Positions 42,269 to 50,758 of a stretch of DNA of 64,000 bases are shown here, one piece after another. Numbering within the stretch: the first letter of the stretch is position 1; the number at the start of each line of letters is the position of its first letter. The notes under the pieces were generated by a model. The model was given only the letters and a program-made list of their open reading frames with translations, was not told the origin of the DNA and did not search any database. The position numbers were made by a program, and so were the translations under genes. The DNA is from Streptomyces sp. NRRL B-1347 (GTDB lineage Bacteria > Actinomycetota > Actinomycetes > Streptomycetales > Streptomycetaceae). The stretch is taken from the NCBI RefSeq assembly GCF_000720325.1, contig NZ_JOJM01000003.1, forward strand, positions 372,001 to 436,000, given 5' to 3'.

Positions 42269-42400
42269 CGCACGTCCCTGGCGGCGGACCGATGGCCGGG
42301 TCCGCCGCCAGGGGGCGGCGGTCGCGGGGCAGTTGGGCCGCGCCGACTGCTTGACGGCCCTGTTCCGCTTGCCTTAAACCAAGTAGAGGCACCGCAGGGT

Positions 42401-42414
42401 TGTGAGCGCTCTCA
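42401..42414 (+). promoter_or_regulatory. CebR-like (LacI-family) operator
   Basis: TGTGAGCGCTCTCA, centred on the perfect palindrome GAGCGCTC, differs at two positions from the CebR operator TGGGAGCGCTCCCA. It lies 57 bases upstream of the GH16 start, suggesting repression relieved by a glucan oligosaccharide. Confidence 0.6.
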
Positions 42415-42470
42415 GCGTTCACTTCCCGACGCTTGATTGTCATGCACACTCCCACACGTGAAGCGATGTG

Positions 42471-43379
42471 ATGACAGTGCTTCCCCCCACGTTCCCCCAC
42501 CGCCCCTCCCGCCGTCCCGCCCACCGGCTCCCCCACCGCCGGCGCCGCCGCGCGGCGCTCGCCGCGTTCGCCGCGGCCTGTTGCGCCCTCGCCGTGACGC
42601 CCGCCGCCGCGTCGGCCCCGCCCGCGCCGCGCCCCGCGGCCGCCCTCGCGTTCGCCGACGACTTCAACGGGCCCGCGGGCGCCGCGGTCGACGGCGGCAA
42701 GTGGCAGATCGAGACCGGCGACAACGTCAACAACCACGAGCGGCAGTACTACACGTCCGGCAACAAGAACGCCGCCCTCGACGGCCAGGGCAACCTGGTC
42801 ATCACCGCGCGCAAGGAGAACCCGGCCAACTACCAGTGCTGGTACGGCCGGTGCGAGTACACCTCCGCGCGACTGAACACGGCGGGCAGGTTCACGCAGG
42901 CGTACGGGCACGTCGAGGCCCGGATGAAGGTGCCCCGGGGGCAGGGCATGTGGCCCGCGTTCTGGATGCTCGGCACCGACATCGGCAGCGTGGGCTGGCC
43001 CAACTGCGGTGAGATCGACATCATGGAGAACGTCGGCTTCGAGCCCGGCACGGTCCACGGCACGCTGCACGGCCCCGGCTACTCCGGCTCCGGCGGCATC
43101 GGGGCGGCGTACACGCTGCCCGGCGGCGAGGCGTTCGCGGACAAGTTCCACACCTTCGCCGTGGACTGGTCGCCGAACAAGGTCACCTGGTCCGTCGACG
43201 GGCGGGTCTACCAGACGCGCACCCCGGCCGACCTCGGCGGCAGGCAGTGGGCGTTCAACAAGCCGTTCTTCCTCATCCTCAACCTCGCCGTCGGCGGCTA
43301 CTGGCCCGGCGACCCGAACGGCAGCACCGTCTTCCCGCAGAAGCTGACCGTCGACTACGTGCGCGTGACGGGCGGCTGA
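42471..43379 (+). CDS. Secreted GH16 beta-glucanase
   Basis: A 302-residue secreted endo-beta-1,3(4)-glucanase. A long twin-Arg-rich signal region (RRRRRAALAAFAAACCALAV, cleavage near AAASA at about 49) precedes the GH16 jelly-roll. The catalytic motif EIDIMENVG contains nucleophile Glu, Asp and acid/base Glu; WPAFWMLG and HTFAVDWSPNKVTWSVDG follow as in laminarinases. It ends TVDYVRVTGG with no carbohydrate-binding module. Start ATG 42471 or GTG 42468. A CebR-like operator lies upstream and a hairpin downstream. Confidence 0.92.
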   Translation: MTVLPPTFPHRPSRRPAHRLPHRRRRRAALAAFAAACCALAVTPAAASAPPAPRPAAALAFADDFNGPAGAAVDGGKWQIETGDNVNNHERQYYTSGNKNAALDGQGNLVITARKENPANYQCWYGRCEYTSARLNTAGRFTQAYGHVEARMKVPRGQGMWPAFWMLGTDIGSVGWPNCGEIDIMENVGFEPGTVHGTLHGPGYSGSGGIGAAYTLPGGEAFADKFHTFAVDWSPNKVTWSVDGRVYQTRTPADLGGRQWAFNKPFFLILNLAVGGYWPGDPNGSTVFPQKLTVDYVRVTGG

Positions 43380-43432
43380 CGGCCACCCCGCGGCACGACC
43401 GGGCGGGCCGACCGAAGTCGTCCCCGTACGGA

Positions 43433-43473
43433 ACCAAGGTCGTGCGCCGGAGGCCTCGGCGCGCGACCTTGGT
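43433..43473. terminator. Terminator after the GH16 gene
   Basis: Seventeen-base arms ACCAAGGTCGTGCGCCG (43433-43449) and CGGCGCGCGACCTTGGT (43457-43473), one mismatch, loop GAGGCCT. It lies 53 bases after the GH16 stop. Confidence 0.7.
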
Positions 43474-43534
43474 CCACAAGGGCCCAAACCCCCAGCCACT
43501 TGGCGAAACACCAGCTCCGGGGCAAGATGCCCGC

Positions 43535-43708
43535 ATGAAGAGCGACCTTTTCTCCGAGCGGCACCTGGCGCAGCCCGCCACCGTCCCCGGCCTGAGCGTG
43601 CAGAACTCCAAGTCCCTGAAGTACGCGGTGAACGGCGAGATGCTGGCCCGGCAGGGCTCGATGATCGCCTACCGGGGGAACCTCCAGTTCACGCCACCCG
43701 CGCGGTGA
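43535..43708 (+). pseudogene. AIM24-family protein, 5' fragment cut by element insertion
   Basis: The 57-residue frame begins KSDLFSERHLAQPATVPG and continues LKYAVNGEMLARQGSMIAYRGNLQF, the exact start of Streptomyces AIM24-family proteins, which are about 210-220 residues. After NLQF the sequence becomes TPPAR and stops; the rest of the gene is absent. Integrase starts beyond it. The natural continuation of the family (GNLQFE...) is expected at the right end of the element. I read this as the attL side of the inserted element. Confidence 0.75.
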
Positions 43709-43745
43709 AATGCCGTCTGAGCAGCACAAACGAAGAGTGGATCCC

Positions 43746-43774
43746 AGCGCCGTGCACATCCGGTGCACGGCGCT
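43746..43774 (-). terminator. Hairpin downstream of the integrase gene
   Basis: Twelve-base perfect arms AGCGCCGTGCAC (43746-43757) and GTGCACGGCGCT (43763-43774), 5-base loop. It lies about 100 bases after the integrase stop and in the attL region, so it may be a terminator or part of the recombination site. Confidence 0.55.
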
Positions 43775-43872
43775 CGTTGTTGGCTCCCCGCCAGCGAGGC
43801 GGCATTCTCCGGCCGGAGCGCCTCCGTACTCGCCGGTCGGTCGACCTCCACACACAGTGGAGTCCTCACCGA

Positions 43873-45183
43873 TCATGACGGACTCCTCCGCCGTCGTTCA
43901 CTGCTCGGCACCAACGCGGCTTCCGGCAAGCCGGCGGGCGCCGGGATGCCATACAGCTCTTCGAAGGACGCCGGGGCGTTCTCCCAGTCCACCTTCCACA
44001 TCAAGTAGCCGTAGGTGTCCAGCGTCTCAGCGATGCGGCCATGTCTCATCCGGGCCTGGACCTTGCGAGGTTCGAGGCCCGAGGCGATGAGTACCGCGTC
44101 CGCGAAGTGCCGCAGGTCGCGGAAGCTCGCTTCCTTCGGAATGTCCACGCCCCGGGCCCGGGCACGCTTCTTCGCCATCTCGAAGGCGTGTCGCAGGGTG
44201 TGCTTGGTGAGCGGCGTCCAGCGACGGCTGACCGTGACCAGGTCCATGTACTCACGCGGAATGGCTGGCAGGCCGCGTCGTTCGCGCCTGCGCAGCGCGG
44301 AGGCAGGCAACGGTGCCCGCCAGCGCGCCATGTGCGCTCGGTACTTCTCCCACAGGAACGAGCCGACGGCGAGTGGGGCCTTGCTGGCCTTTGTCTTCAA
44401 GGGCACCGCCTTGCCCTTTTGTCGCTGTTCCTCCACCAACTGCGTATCGGGAACGCTCTCCATGTCCGGACGGCGAACTCCGGCAGCCTCCATCGAGCGC
44501 AGTGCCTGGAGGGCTCCGTACCAGATCGTCAGCTCGTATCGAGGATCGATCTCCTCTGCCAGAGCGACCACATGGGCCCAGGTCAACCGCACCCCGCGTC
44601 CCGGCCCCCTCGGTACACGGATGCCCACGACCGGATTGCCGTCCAGGAAGCCGTCCTCGACGGCCATGGACAGCATCACGGACAGCGCCTTCTTGACATT
44701 GGACCGGTGGGTATCCGACATGCCCTTGTTCTTCAGAGCGATCAAGAAGTCCCGGTACTCCCCTCGTTTGACTTCGGAGAGGGAGCGCGATCCCAGCACC
44801 GGGACCACGTGGCGTCGCAGCCGATGTCCGTACGCGTGCATGGTTCCTGGTCGGCGTTCGTGCCGAGCCAGGAACGTGTTCACGTACTCGCTGATCGTCG
44901 GGGCTTCATTCTCCGTGTTCCGTCGGCCCCTGTGCGGGAAGGGAAGTCGCCCTTCCTCCACTGCGGCGCGCTGGCTGCGCTGGAAGGCGGCGGCTGCTCG
45001 CTTCCTGTTCGTAGCGAAGTTCTTGGCTCGCTGCTGGCCGGACGCGTCCCGCCAGCGCGCCTGCCACCGCTTCGCGCACCCGTGCATGGTGCTCGCAACC
45101 AAGCCCGGGTGCTCTGGGCACTCTGGGTCTTCCGGCTTCGGGCGAGCCTTGTGCCAGCGGTCGTAGGGTTCCTCCATTGTCAC
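43873..45183 (-). CDS. int: Tyrosine-type site-specific integrase
   Basis: A 436-residue phage-type integrase. N-terminal AP2-like/arm domain with EHPGLVASTMHGCAKRW and WRDASGQQRAKNF, SAM-like core-binding domain (about 93-190), catalytic domain with Arg in QALRSMEAAGV, box DLRHFADAVLI, RHG in ARMRHGRIAETLDTYGY with the nucleophile Tyr. The HxxR histidine appears as Arg (FRDLRH). GTG at 45183 is 7 bases from AGGAGG; ATG at 45177 is an alternative. It lies at the left end, adjacent to the broken AIM24 gene, so it should catalyse integration there. Confidence 0.9.
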   Translation of the reverse strand: MTMEEPYDRWHKARPKPEDPECPEHPGLVASTMHGCAKRWQARWRDASGQQRAKNFATNRKRAAAAFQRSQRAAVEEGRLPFPHRGRRNTENEAPTISEYVNTFLARHERRPGTMHAYGHRLRRHVVPVLGSRSLSEVKRGEYRDFLIALKNKGMSDTHRSNVKKALSVMLSMAVEDGFLDGNPVVGIRVPRGPGRGVRLTWAHVVALAEEIDPRYELTIWYGALQALRSMEAAGVRRPDMESVPDTQLVEEQRQKGKAVPLKTKASKAPLAVGSFLWEKYRAHMARWRAPLPASALRRRERRGLPAIPREYMDLVTVSRRWTPLTKHTLRHAFEMAKKRARARGVDIPKEASFRDLRHFADAVLIASGLEPRKVQARMRHGRIAETLDTYGYLMWKVDWENAPASFEELYGIPAPAGLPEAALVPSSERRRRSPS

Positions 45184-45214
45184 GTTGTCACCTCCTGTTG
45201 ATCACTTGGAGAAT

Positions 45215-45424
45215 TCAGTCCTCACCTCCCCAGCCCGTCATGCAGCGGTCGACATCCGACTCCCGATAACGGAGAGCGCGGCCACCCATGCGGAAGGGCT
45301 TCGGGCCGCGGTGCTCCACCTCCCAGGTGCTCGCCCAGTTGTAGAGCGTCTTGCGCGCGACGCGGAGGCGGTCGGCCGCCTCCTGGGCGGTCAACCAGTG
45401 CTCGGTCCGGAAGGACTTCGGCAT
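45215..45424 (-). CDS. Excisionase-like helix-turn-helix protein
   Basis: A 69-residue protein with a MerR/Xis-type HTH (HWLTAQEAADRLRVARKTLYNWA) and a wing HRGPKPFRMGGRALRYRESDVD. This is the standard form of excisionase in actinobacterial integrative elements. Its ATG overlaps the stop of the upstream 45424-46080 gene (TGATG), and the integrase gene follows after 31 bases, so the three are probably one leftward operon. Confidence 0.85.
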   Translation of the reverse strand: MPKSFRTEHWLTAQEAADRLRVARKTLYNWASTWEVEHRGPKPFRMGGRALRYRESDVDRCMTGWGGED

Positions 45425-46080
45425 CAGGACCACTCCCGTGTCGGCGAACCCACGGCAGGAAGCGGGCGGATGAAAACCGACGCGATCGCGTGCGTCCGCA
45501 CGGGTACGGCGTGCACGGTGATCTGGTCGAGGCTGATCAGATGCGCACTCCGGGCGGCGGGAGCCAAGCGGTCGCGGATCGCCGCGGCGCAAGCGTCCGC
45601 GGTGTGACCGTGAGTGATGAAGGCAACCCTCCCGGCAGGTGCGAGGAGCGCGGCCCAGGGGATGTCACCGACCCAGTCGGCCCACCGGGCGTCCACGCAC
45701 GCGATCACTGTGTCGAAGGGATGGAGGCTCTCGGCGAGTCCTGCCCGGTCCTGCGGAGTCCGGCGAAGGACCGCATGCGCATCAGGAGGGGGCGGCTTCG
45801 GTCGGGATCCGGACTCCGCAGTGGTAGCTGCATCCACATCAGGCAGGCCGACTTGCTCGACGGGGCGGAGCACACGTACGGCGATCGTCCGAACCAGTCC
45901 TGAGGAGGACTGGGCTACTGCCGAGATCCTGGGCGCAGCGGGGCAGGCTTCGCCTTGGTCAGCGGCAAGGACGAGCACGTGGTCGTGCGGCTGGCAGTAG
46001 TACGCGATGACGTTGAGGACGGCGTGGGCCAGCCAGTTGTCGCCGTCATGGTCGCCTCTGTCGTGGCGGGGACGTGTCAT
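45424..46080 (-). CDS. Hypothetical protein with a Rossmann/methyltransferase-like pattern
   Basis: A 218-residue protein. VLNVIAYYCQPHDHVLVLAADQG near residue 22 and FDTVIACVDARWADWVGDIPWAALLAPAGRVAFITHG look like strands and turns of a SAM-dependent methyltransferase-type fold (cited by their ends), but no firm motif I or IV is evident. GAGGAAC lies 8 bases before the ATG at 46080. First gene of the leftward xis-int unit. Its place suggests a role in element control, for example DNA modification, but the function is unproved. Confidence 0.65.
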   Translation of the reverse strand: MTRPRHDRGDHDGDNWLAHAVLNVIAYYCQPHDHVLVLAADQGEACPAAPRISAVAQSSSGLVRTIAVRVLRPVEQVGLPDVDAATTAESGSRPKPPPPDAHAVLRRTPQDRAGLAESLHPFDTVIACVDARWADWVGDIPWAALLAPAGRVAFITHGHTADACAAAIRDRLAPAARSAHLISLDQITVHAVPVRTHAIASVFIRPLPAVGSPTREWS

Positions 46081-46450
46081 TTCCGGTTCCTCTTGTCCTC
46101 TGGTGTGAGGTGCTCTATTGCTTCAAGAGGCCGGAATCCGCGCACATTTTCGACATCAATCGATGAGACCGAGCCGCGTGACATGAGGTGTCACTGCGCT
46201 CACGGCCGACGTGTCCCCTCTTACGACGCTACTAAAGCGCTGGTCAGACGCAGTTACGTCATCCCTAGATCACACCTATGGCTCGCCGCTCGGTACCCCG
46301 GTGTCCGGGACCTGGGCGCGGCAATCACGCCGCTGGCCGACATGGCAGTCCGTCGACGCGAGCCCTTAAGCCTCAGCTGCTGGCTTCTTGGCGCCGGTCA
46401 CCCCTCCTGGGGCCACGTGACGAGCCCCAGTTGTAGAAGGAGGCGCCATC
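46081..46450. promoter_or_regulatory. Divergent control region of the element
   Basis: A 370-base intergenic region between the leftward int unit and the rightward transfer operon. It contains GTGACA-TGAGG-TGTCAC (46178-46194), a clear dyad that could be the operator of the element's regulator. No ORF with codon bias is seen here. Promoters for both directions should lie in this stretch. Confidence 0.5.
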
Positions 46451-47416
46451 ATGCCGTGTGTCAGGCGCCATGACCGCCGTGTTCCTGCGTGCACCGGCGG
46501 AACGCTGCTGCCGTTGGACATCGCCCGGAGCAGTTTCGAGCTGTTGGTGGACGGGGCCGATCCGCTGTCCCTCGACTGCCGAGGGCTCGACGGCCTGCCC
46601 AACTGCTTCGTCCCGCTGGACGAACTGCTCCACTGCCTGCTCCATGGCCCGTGCCCACAGCACACGAAGGACATCGTCTGGTCCATGCTGGTGGAACGCT
46701 CGCGCTCTCTCGGAGCCACGTGGACCTTGGCCTGCGCGGGCATGGCCCTGCCCGCCCTCGCGGGCGTCGCCAAGCGGCTGGCAGCGCAGTACGCGGGAGA
46801 TCCGTACGACCTGCACGCCGAAGTGCTCGCCGGATTCCTGCACGCTCTGAGCACGATCGACCTGAACCGGCCGCACGTGGTCGTCAGGCTCAAGTGGGCC
46901 GCGTACCGGCGAGGGTTCGCCGCGCTGACGGAAGCTCGCGACGCGCCCACTCCGGTGGGGCCGGATGGGTTCGACTCCGCTCCGCCGAGAGCGCCCTGGG
47001 GACATCCGGACCTCGTCCTGGCGAGCGCGGTCCGCGCGGAAGTCCTGACCCGGACCGAGGCGGATCTGATCGGCAGTACGCGACTGGATGAACAGTCCGT
47101 CAACGACTGGGCCGCGGTACGGGGGCTGTCCCTCGCCTCCGTCTACAAGACCCGACGCCGAGCGGAACAACGACTCGTCGCGTTTCTGCGGTACGGTGTC
47201 CGGCCCGTCGACTCGGAAGACCCCGTGGCGCACACGGCGACGGCGCATCTGCCTCGATCGGCGACTCCGCGTCGGCCTCGCCGTCAGGCGCCGCGATCGT
47301 CACGCTCCGTACCACCCTTGCCCGGTTGTCTAAAAGAGCCGCCTGAAGCGGTCTCTTCAGGTGCAGGGGCTCCCACACAGCCCTCCATGCCTCCCCGCGC
47401 CCTTGGAGGTGCTTGA
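46451..47416 (+). CDS. Putative transcriptional regulator of the transfer operon
   Basis: A 321-residue protein. Middle part is helical (LDELLHCLLHGPCP, LAAQYAGDPYDLHAEVLAGFLHAL), and the C-terminal part of the folded region (about 200-250: EADLIGSTRLDEQSVNDWAAVRGLSLASVYKTRRRAEQRLV in outline) has a sigma-70 region 4-like HTH. A proline/arginine-rich tail follows. AAGGAGG precedes the ATG at 46451. The next gene begins 1 base after the stop. It is the first gene of the transfer operon and is probably its activator or regulator; the family is unnamed to me. Confidence 0.7.
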   Translation: MPCVRRHDRRVPACTGGTLLPLDIARSSFELLVDGADPLSLDCRGLDGLPNCFVPLDELLHCLLHGPCPQHTKDIVWSMLVERSRSLGATWTLACAGMALPALAGVAKRLAAQYAGDPYDLHAEVLAGFLHALSTIDLNRPHVVVRLKWAAYRRGFAALTEARDAPTPVGPDGFDSAPPRAPWGHPDLVLASAVRAEVLTRTEADLIGSTRLDEQSVNDWAAVRGLSLASVYKTRRRAEQRLVAFLRYGVRPVDSEDPVAHTATAHLPRSATPRRPRRQAPRSSRSVPPLPGCLKEPPEAVSSGAGAPTQPSMPPRALGGA

Positions 47417-47417
47417 G

Positions 47418-47852
47418 ATGCACAACAAACCTCACAGCGCCGCACGGAAGCGGTACTGCCGCGCTCCATGGCCTGGCCTTGCGAGTGCTCGGCTGAGCAC
47501 CCGTAAGGCCAGGCTCCGAGCGGTCCAGTGGGCGCTGCTCCTCGTGTGGTGCGCCGCGGTGTCCGTGCTCGGCGCCTCATCGGCGTACGCGACGGACGGT
47601 GGGGCCCTCCTGGCGCTGGCCAAGTCCGTGAACGAGGTGCTCGACAACATCCGGAACTGGATTATGGGAGTCCTCGCCGGTCTTGCGACCGTCTTCCTGA
47701 CCATCGGAGGCGTTATCTACCTCATGGCCGGCGGTGACCCGGGCGAAGTGCAAAGGGCGAAATCAGCCTTCAAGAGCGCGGGATGGGGGTACGGGATCGC
47801 CGCGCTCGCACCCCTCGTCGTGGAGATCCTCAAAGGGATCGTCGGGGCGTGA
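47418..47852 (+). CDS. VirB2/TrbC-like pilin or membrane subunit
   Basis: A 144-residue protein with a long basic N-terminus, a signal-like span (LLLVWCAAVSVLGASSAYA), then two membrane segments: MGVLAGLATVFLTIGGVIYLMAGG and GYGIAALAPLVVEILKGIV. TrbC/VirB2-type pilins have this two-TM shape after signal cleavage. GGAGGTGCTTGAG precedes the ATG. It overlaps the following TrbL-like gene by 4 bases. Confidence 0.7.
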   Translation: MHNKPHSAARKRYCRAPWPGLASARLSTRKARLRAVQWALLLVWCAAVSVLGASSAYATDGGALLALAKSVNEVLDNIRNWIMGVLAGLATVFLTIGGVIYLMAGGDPGEVQRAKSAFKSAGWGYGIAALAPLVVEILKGIVGA

Positions 47853-49621
47853 GAGCGATGATCTCCGGCGTCACAGTCCACCTTCCACGCCGCTGGCGAG
47901 GGAAGTTCGTGGTTGGCTGCGTGCTGTTGTTCGTGCTACTCCCGCTGCATGCGCGTGAGCATGATCCCACTGCGGTACGTCCCAGCACTGTCAGCTCATC
48001 AGCCCTCGTGGCGACGGTGGCCGAGCCGTCACCATGCGCGCCCAAGGATTGTCCGCCGCGACTTCAGACCGCCCCGCTCGTGCCTGCTTCCGCCGCGGAG
48101 GACGTCACAGCGGCGGTGGCGGATCAAGCGCCCACGGGCATCGTCGACTGGGTTGCGAAGGGCGTCACCGCGGCCATCAATGCCTTCTTCAAGGGGATCG
48201 TGAGCGCTGCTCTCAACCCTCTGCTCAAACTCCTCGGCGACACCCTGCTCACCACCCCTGAGCCCGAAACGCTTCCCCGGGTCGAGGAACTGTGGGCGGA
48301 TTCCTGGAAGATCACGCTTGCCTCGTACGGTCTCCTGGTCATGGTGGCCGGAGTCCTGCTGATGGGGCACCAAACCGTGCAGACCCGCTATTCGCTGCGC
48401 GAGCTCGGGCCTCGGATCCCGCTGGGATTCCTCGCCGCTGGGCTGTCGCTCCTCCTCGCCAACAAGGCCGTGCAGCTGGCCAACGCCTTGTCCATGGCCG
48501 TACTGGGCCCCGGCCTCGACGAAGACGCCGCGGGAACGGCGCTCCGGGACTTCGTTCTCAGCAGCTTCACGTCCGACAGCAGCATCTTCATCATCCTGAT
48601 GCTGGCCGTGGTGGCCGTCCTCCTGGTGGCGCTGCTGGTGTCGTACATCGTGCGGGTCGCGCTGACGATCCTGCTGATCGCCGGTGCTCCGCTGGCGTTG
48701 ATGTGTCATGCGTTGCCGCAGGCGGACGGCATCGCCCGCTGGTGGTGGCGGGTCTTCGCCGGGCTCCTCGCGATCCAGGTCGCCCAGTCGATGGCGCTGG
48801 TGGTCGGGATACGCGTGTTCCTGACGCCGGGGAACTTCAGCCCGTTCGGTCGTGAGCAGAACGACCTGGTCAGTGTGCTCGTCTCGCTGGCGCTGATGTA
48901 CATACTGTTCAAGATCCCTTTCTGGATCCTGAGTTCGGCGCGGGTCGGGCACGGCAGGTCGTTCACCGGCCGCATCGTCCGCGCCGTGGTGGCGTACAAG
49001 ACCTTCGGACTGCTGCGCGGCAAGCCCGTACGGGCGGCCGCAGGCCATGCTGGCTGGGGCGGCCAGGGAGGGCCTGGCGGCGCCGTTCCGAACCGGCCGG
49101 TCGCCGTACCAGTGGCTCCCGGCCAGACGGCGCGTCGGCAGCATGCCGCAGCGGGGGCTCCACTGCGCGGTGGGCGAGCGGGTGCGGGACCGCTGCGCCC
49201 GCCCGGGCCGCCGTTGTTCCTCCCGCCCAACCAACCCGCTCAGGCTCCCGGTCAGGCCGTGACGCAGCCTGCTGTGGGGCACGCCCCCGGCCCGCCGCCC
49301 CTGCCTGTCTTCCTGCCTCCGGGTGGGCGGTCGGGCACGTCATCGTCCGGCGCCACGCGCGTGCAAGCAGCGCCCGCACCTACTGTTCCAGCCTTTCACT
49401 CCCCGGCTTCGCCCTCCCCGGCGGTCGCGCGGCCACTGCCCCGCCCGACGCAGGCCCCGGTTGCGCCGCTGTTCCAGGAGCCGCGGGCTCAGCCTTCAGC
49501 CGGTCCCCTACGGGCCACTCGCCCGCCCGCACCCGCCACCTTCCGCCCGCCCTCAACCGGCGGCAGCACACCGTCGCGGGCCGTCCCGTCACCCACCGGC
49601 CCCGGCCCGACCACGAGGTGA
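47849..49621 (+). CDS. TrbL/VirB6-like transfer channel protein
   Basis: A 590-residue protein. N-terminal signal span, a linker with cysteines (CAPKDCPPR), then six or so membrane segments between about 140 and 395 (ITLASYGLLVMVAGVLLM; FLAAGLSLLLANKAVQLANA; FIILMLAVVAVLLVALLVSYI). Residues about 400-590 are a long Pro/Ala/Gly-rich tail (PPLFLPPNQPAQAPGQA). GTG 47849 overlaps the pilin stop; ATG 47858 is possible. It resembles the actinobacterial TrbL family protein at this position in conjugative elements. Confidence 0.8.
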   Translation: MRAMISGVTVHLPRRWRGKFVVGCVLLFVLLPLHAREHDPTAVRPSTVSSSALVATVAEPSPCAPKDCPPRLQTAPLVPASAAEDVTAAVADQAPTGIVDWVAKGVTAAINAFFKGIVSAALNPLLKLLGDTLLTTPEPETLPRVEELWADSWKITLASYGLLVMVAGVLLMGHQTVQTRYSLRELGPRIPLGFLAAGLSLLLANKAVQLANALSMAVLGPGLDEDAAGTALRDFVLSSFTSDSSIFIILMLAVVAVLLVALLVSYIVRVALTILLIAGAPLALMCHALPQADGIARWWWRVFAGLLAIQVAQSMALVVGIRVFLTPGNFSPFGREQNDLVSVLVSLALMYILFKIPFWILSSARVGHGRSFTGRIVRAVVAYKTFGLLRGKPVRAAAGHAGWGGQGGPGGAVPNRPVAVPVAPGQTARRQHAAAGAPLRGGRAGAGPLRPPGPPLFLPPNQPAQAPGQAVTQPAVGHAPGPPPLPVFLPPGGRSGTSSSGATRVQAAPAPTVPAFHSPASPSPAVARPLPRPTQAPVAPLFQEPRAQPSAGPLRATRPPAPATFRPPSTGGSTPSRAVPSPTGPGPTTR

Positions 49622-49627
49622 TCGCCG

Positions 49628-50758
49628 ATGACCCAACCGGTGCGCATCCCCACAGATGTCGAACGCGAGGACACCGTCCTCGCGAACCTGACCGCCCACC
49701 AGCTGCTCGTCCTCGTAACCACTGGCACCGTGCTGTACGGCTTCTGGTCACTCACCAGGAGCCTGCTGCCGCTGCCAGCCTTCCTCCTGCTTGCCCTCCC
49801 CGTCAGCGGCACGGCGCTGATGCTCGCTCTCGGCACTCGTGACGGCCTGTCCCTGGACCGGCTCGCGCTGGCCGCGCTTCGCCAGCGCCTCGCGCCACGC
49901 CGTCTCATCTCCGCACCGGAAGGCGTTCACACACCGCCGCGCTGGCTCCTCAATCGAGCCACCGACGAGTCCGGGAAGCCCGCACGGCCCGGTACCGATA
50001 CCTCCGCCACGCAGCTTCGTCTCCCGGCCCAGTCCGTGTCTGAGACGGGCGTGGTCGATCTCGGCTCGGACGGTGTCGCGGCGGTGGCCGTATGCAGAAC
50101 GATCAACTTCGCGCTGCGTACACCTGCCGAGCAGGAGTCCCTCGTCGGCGCCTTCGGCCGCTACTTACACTCGCTCACCGCGCCCGTGCAGGTCCTCGTC
50201 AAGGCCGAACGCCTCGATCTGTCCGCGCAGATACGTGAGTTACGCGAGTACGCTGCCGCCCTGCCACATCCCGCCTTGGAGCAGGCTGCCCGGGAACATG
50301 CCGACTATGTAGAGCGGTTAGGGCGCGACGCCGACCTCCTGCGCCGCCAGGTGCTGCTGGTCCTGAGAGAGCCCGTGCGCGCCCCGTCTCGTTCCGAAGG
50401 GCTGGGAGGATCCTCACCGCTCGGCGCGTTCTCCCTGTGGAAGTCCAACCGCGGCGCCTCCGCCGTGGAGCCAGGCGCTCGTCGTGCAGCTGAGGCTCGG
50501 CTGCTCCGTCGCCTCAGCGAGGCCGCCGAACTCCTCGGTCCCATCGGGATCACCGTGACCGCACTGGACGCCGCACAGTGCACCGCCGTCCTCACCTCGG
50601 CCTGCAACCCGGACTGCCTCGTCCCACCGTCGTCGGCTCTGGCCGGGGCCGACGACGTCATCACCGGCGCTTCCAGCACGGACGCCCCCTGGGCTGGGGA
50701 CGACATGGCCACCCCACCCTCCGGTGCACAGGGAGTCGAGCGCTATGAAACACCATGA
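49628..50758 (+). CDS. PrgI-family T4SS protein (VirB3-like)
   Basis: A 376-residue protein. Residues 1-95 form a PrgI/VirB3-like module: RIPTDVEREDTVLANLTAHQLLVL, then two membrane segments (ITGTVLYGFWSLT region and LPLPAFLLLALPVSGTALML), then the GLSLDRLALAALRQR amphipathic segment. The C-terminal cytoplasmic part (about 140-350) resembles PrgI proteins of actinobacterial plasmids. GAGGTGAT precedes the ATG. The last 14 bases overlap the VirB4 gene. Confidence 0.75.
   Translation: MTQPVRIPTDVEREDTVLANLTAHQLLVLVTTGTVLYGFWSLTRSLLPLPAFLLLALPVSGTALMLALGTRDGLSLDRLALAALRQRLAPRRLISAPEGVHTPPRWLLNRATDESGKPARPGTDTSATQLRLPAQSVSETGVVDLGSDGVAAVAVCRTINFALRTPAEQESLVGAFGRYLHSLTAPVQVLVKAERLDLSAQIRELREYAAALPHPALEQAAREHADYVERLGRDADLLRRQVLLVLREPVRAPSRSEGLGGSSPLGAFSLWKSNRGASAVEPGARRAAEARLLRRLSEAAELLGPIGITVTALDAAQCTAVLTSACNPDCLVPPSSALAGADDVITGASSTDAPWAGDDMATPPSGAQGVERYETP

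Noticed and set aside
45955..46473. A 172-codon plus-strand frame across the control region of the element
   Set aside because: It is antisense to the hypothetical gene and crosses the divergent promoter region; codon use is not that of a gene.
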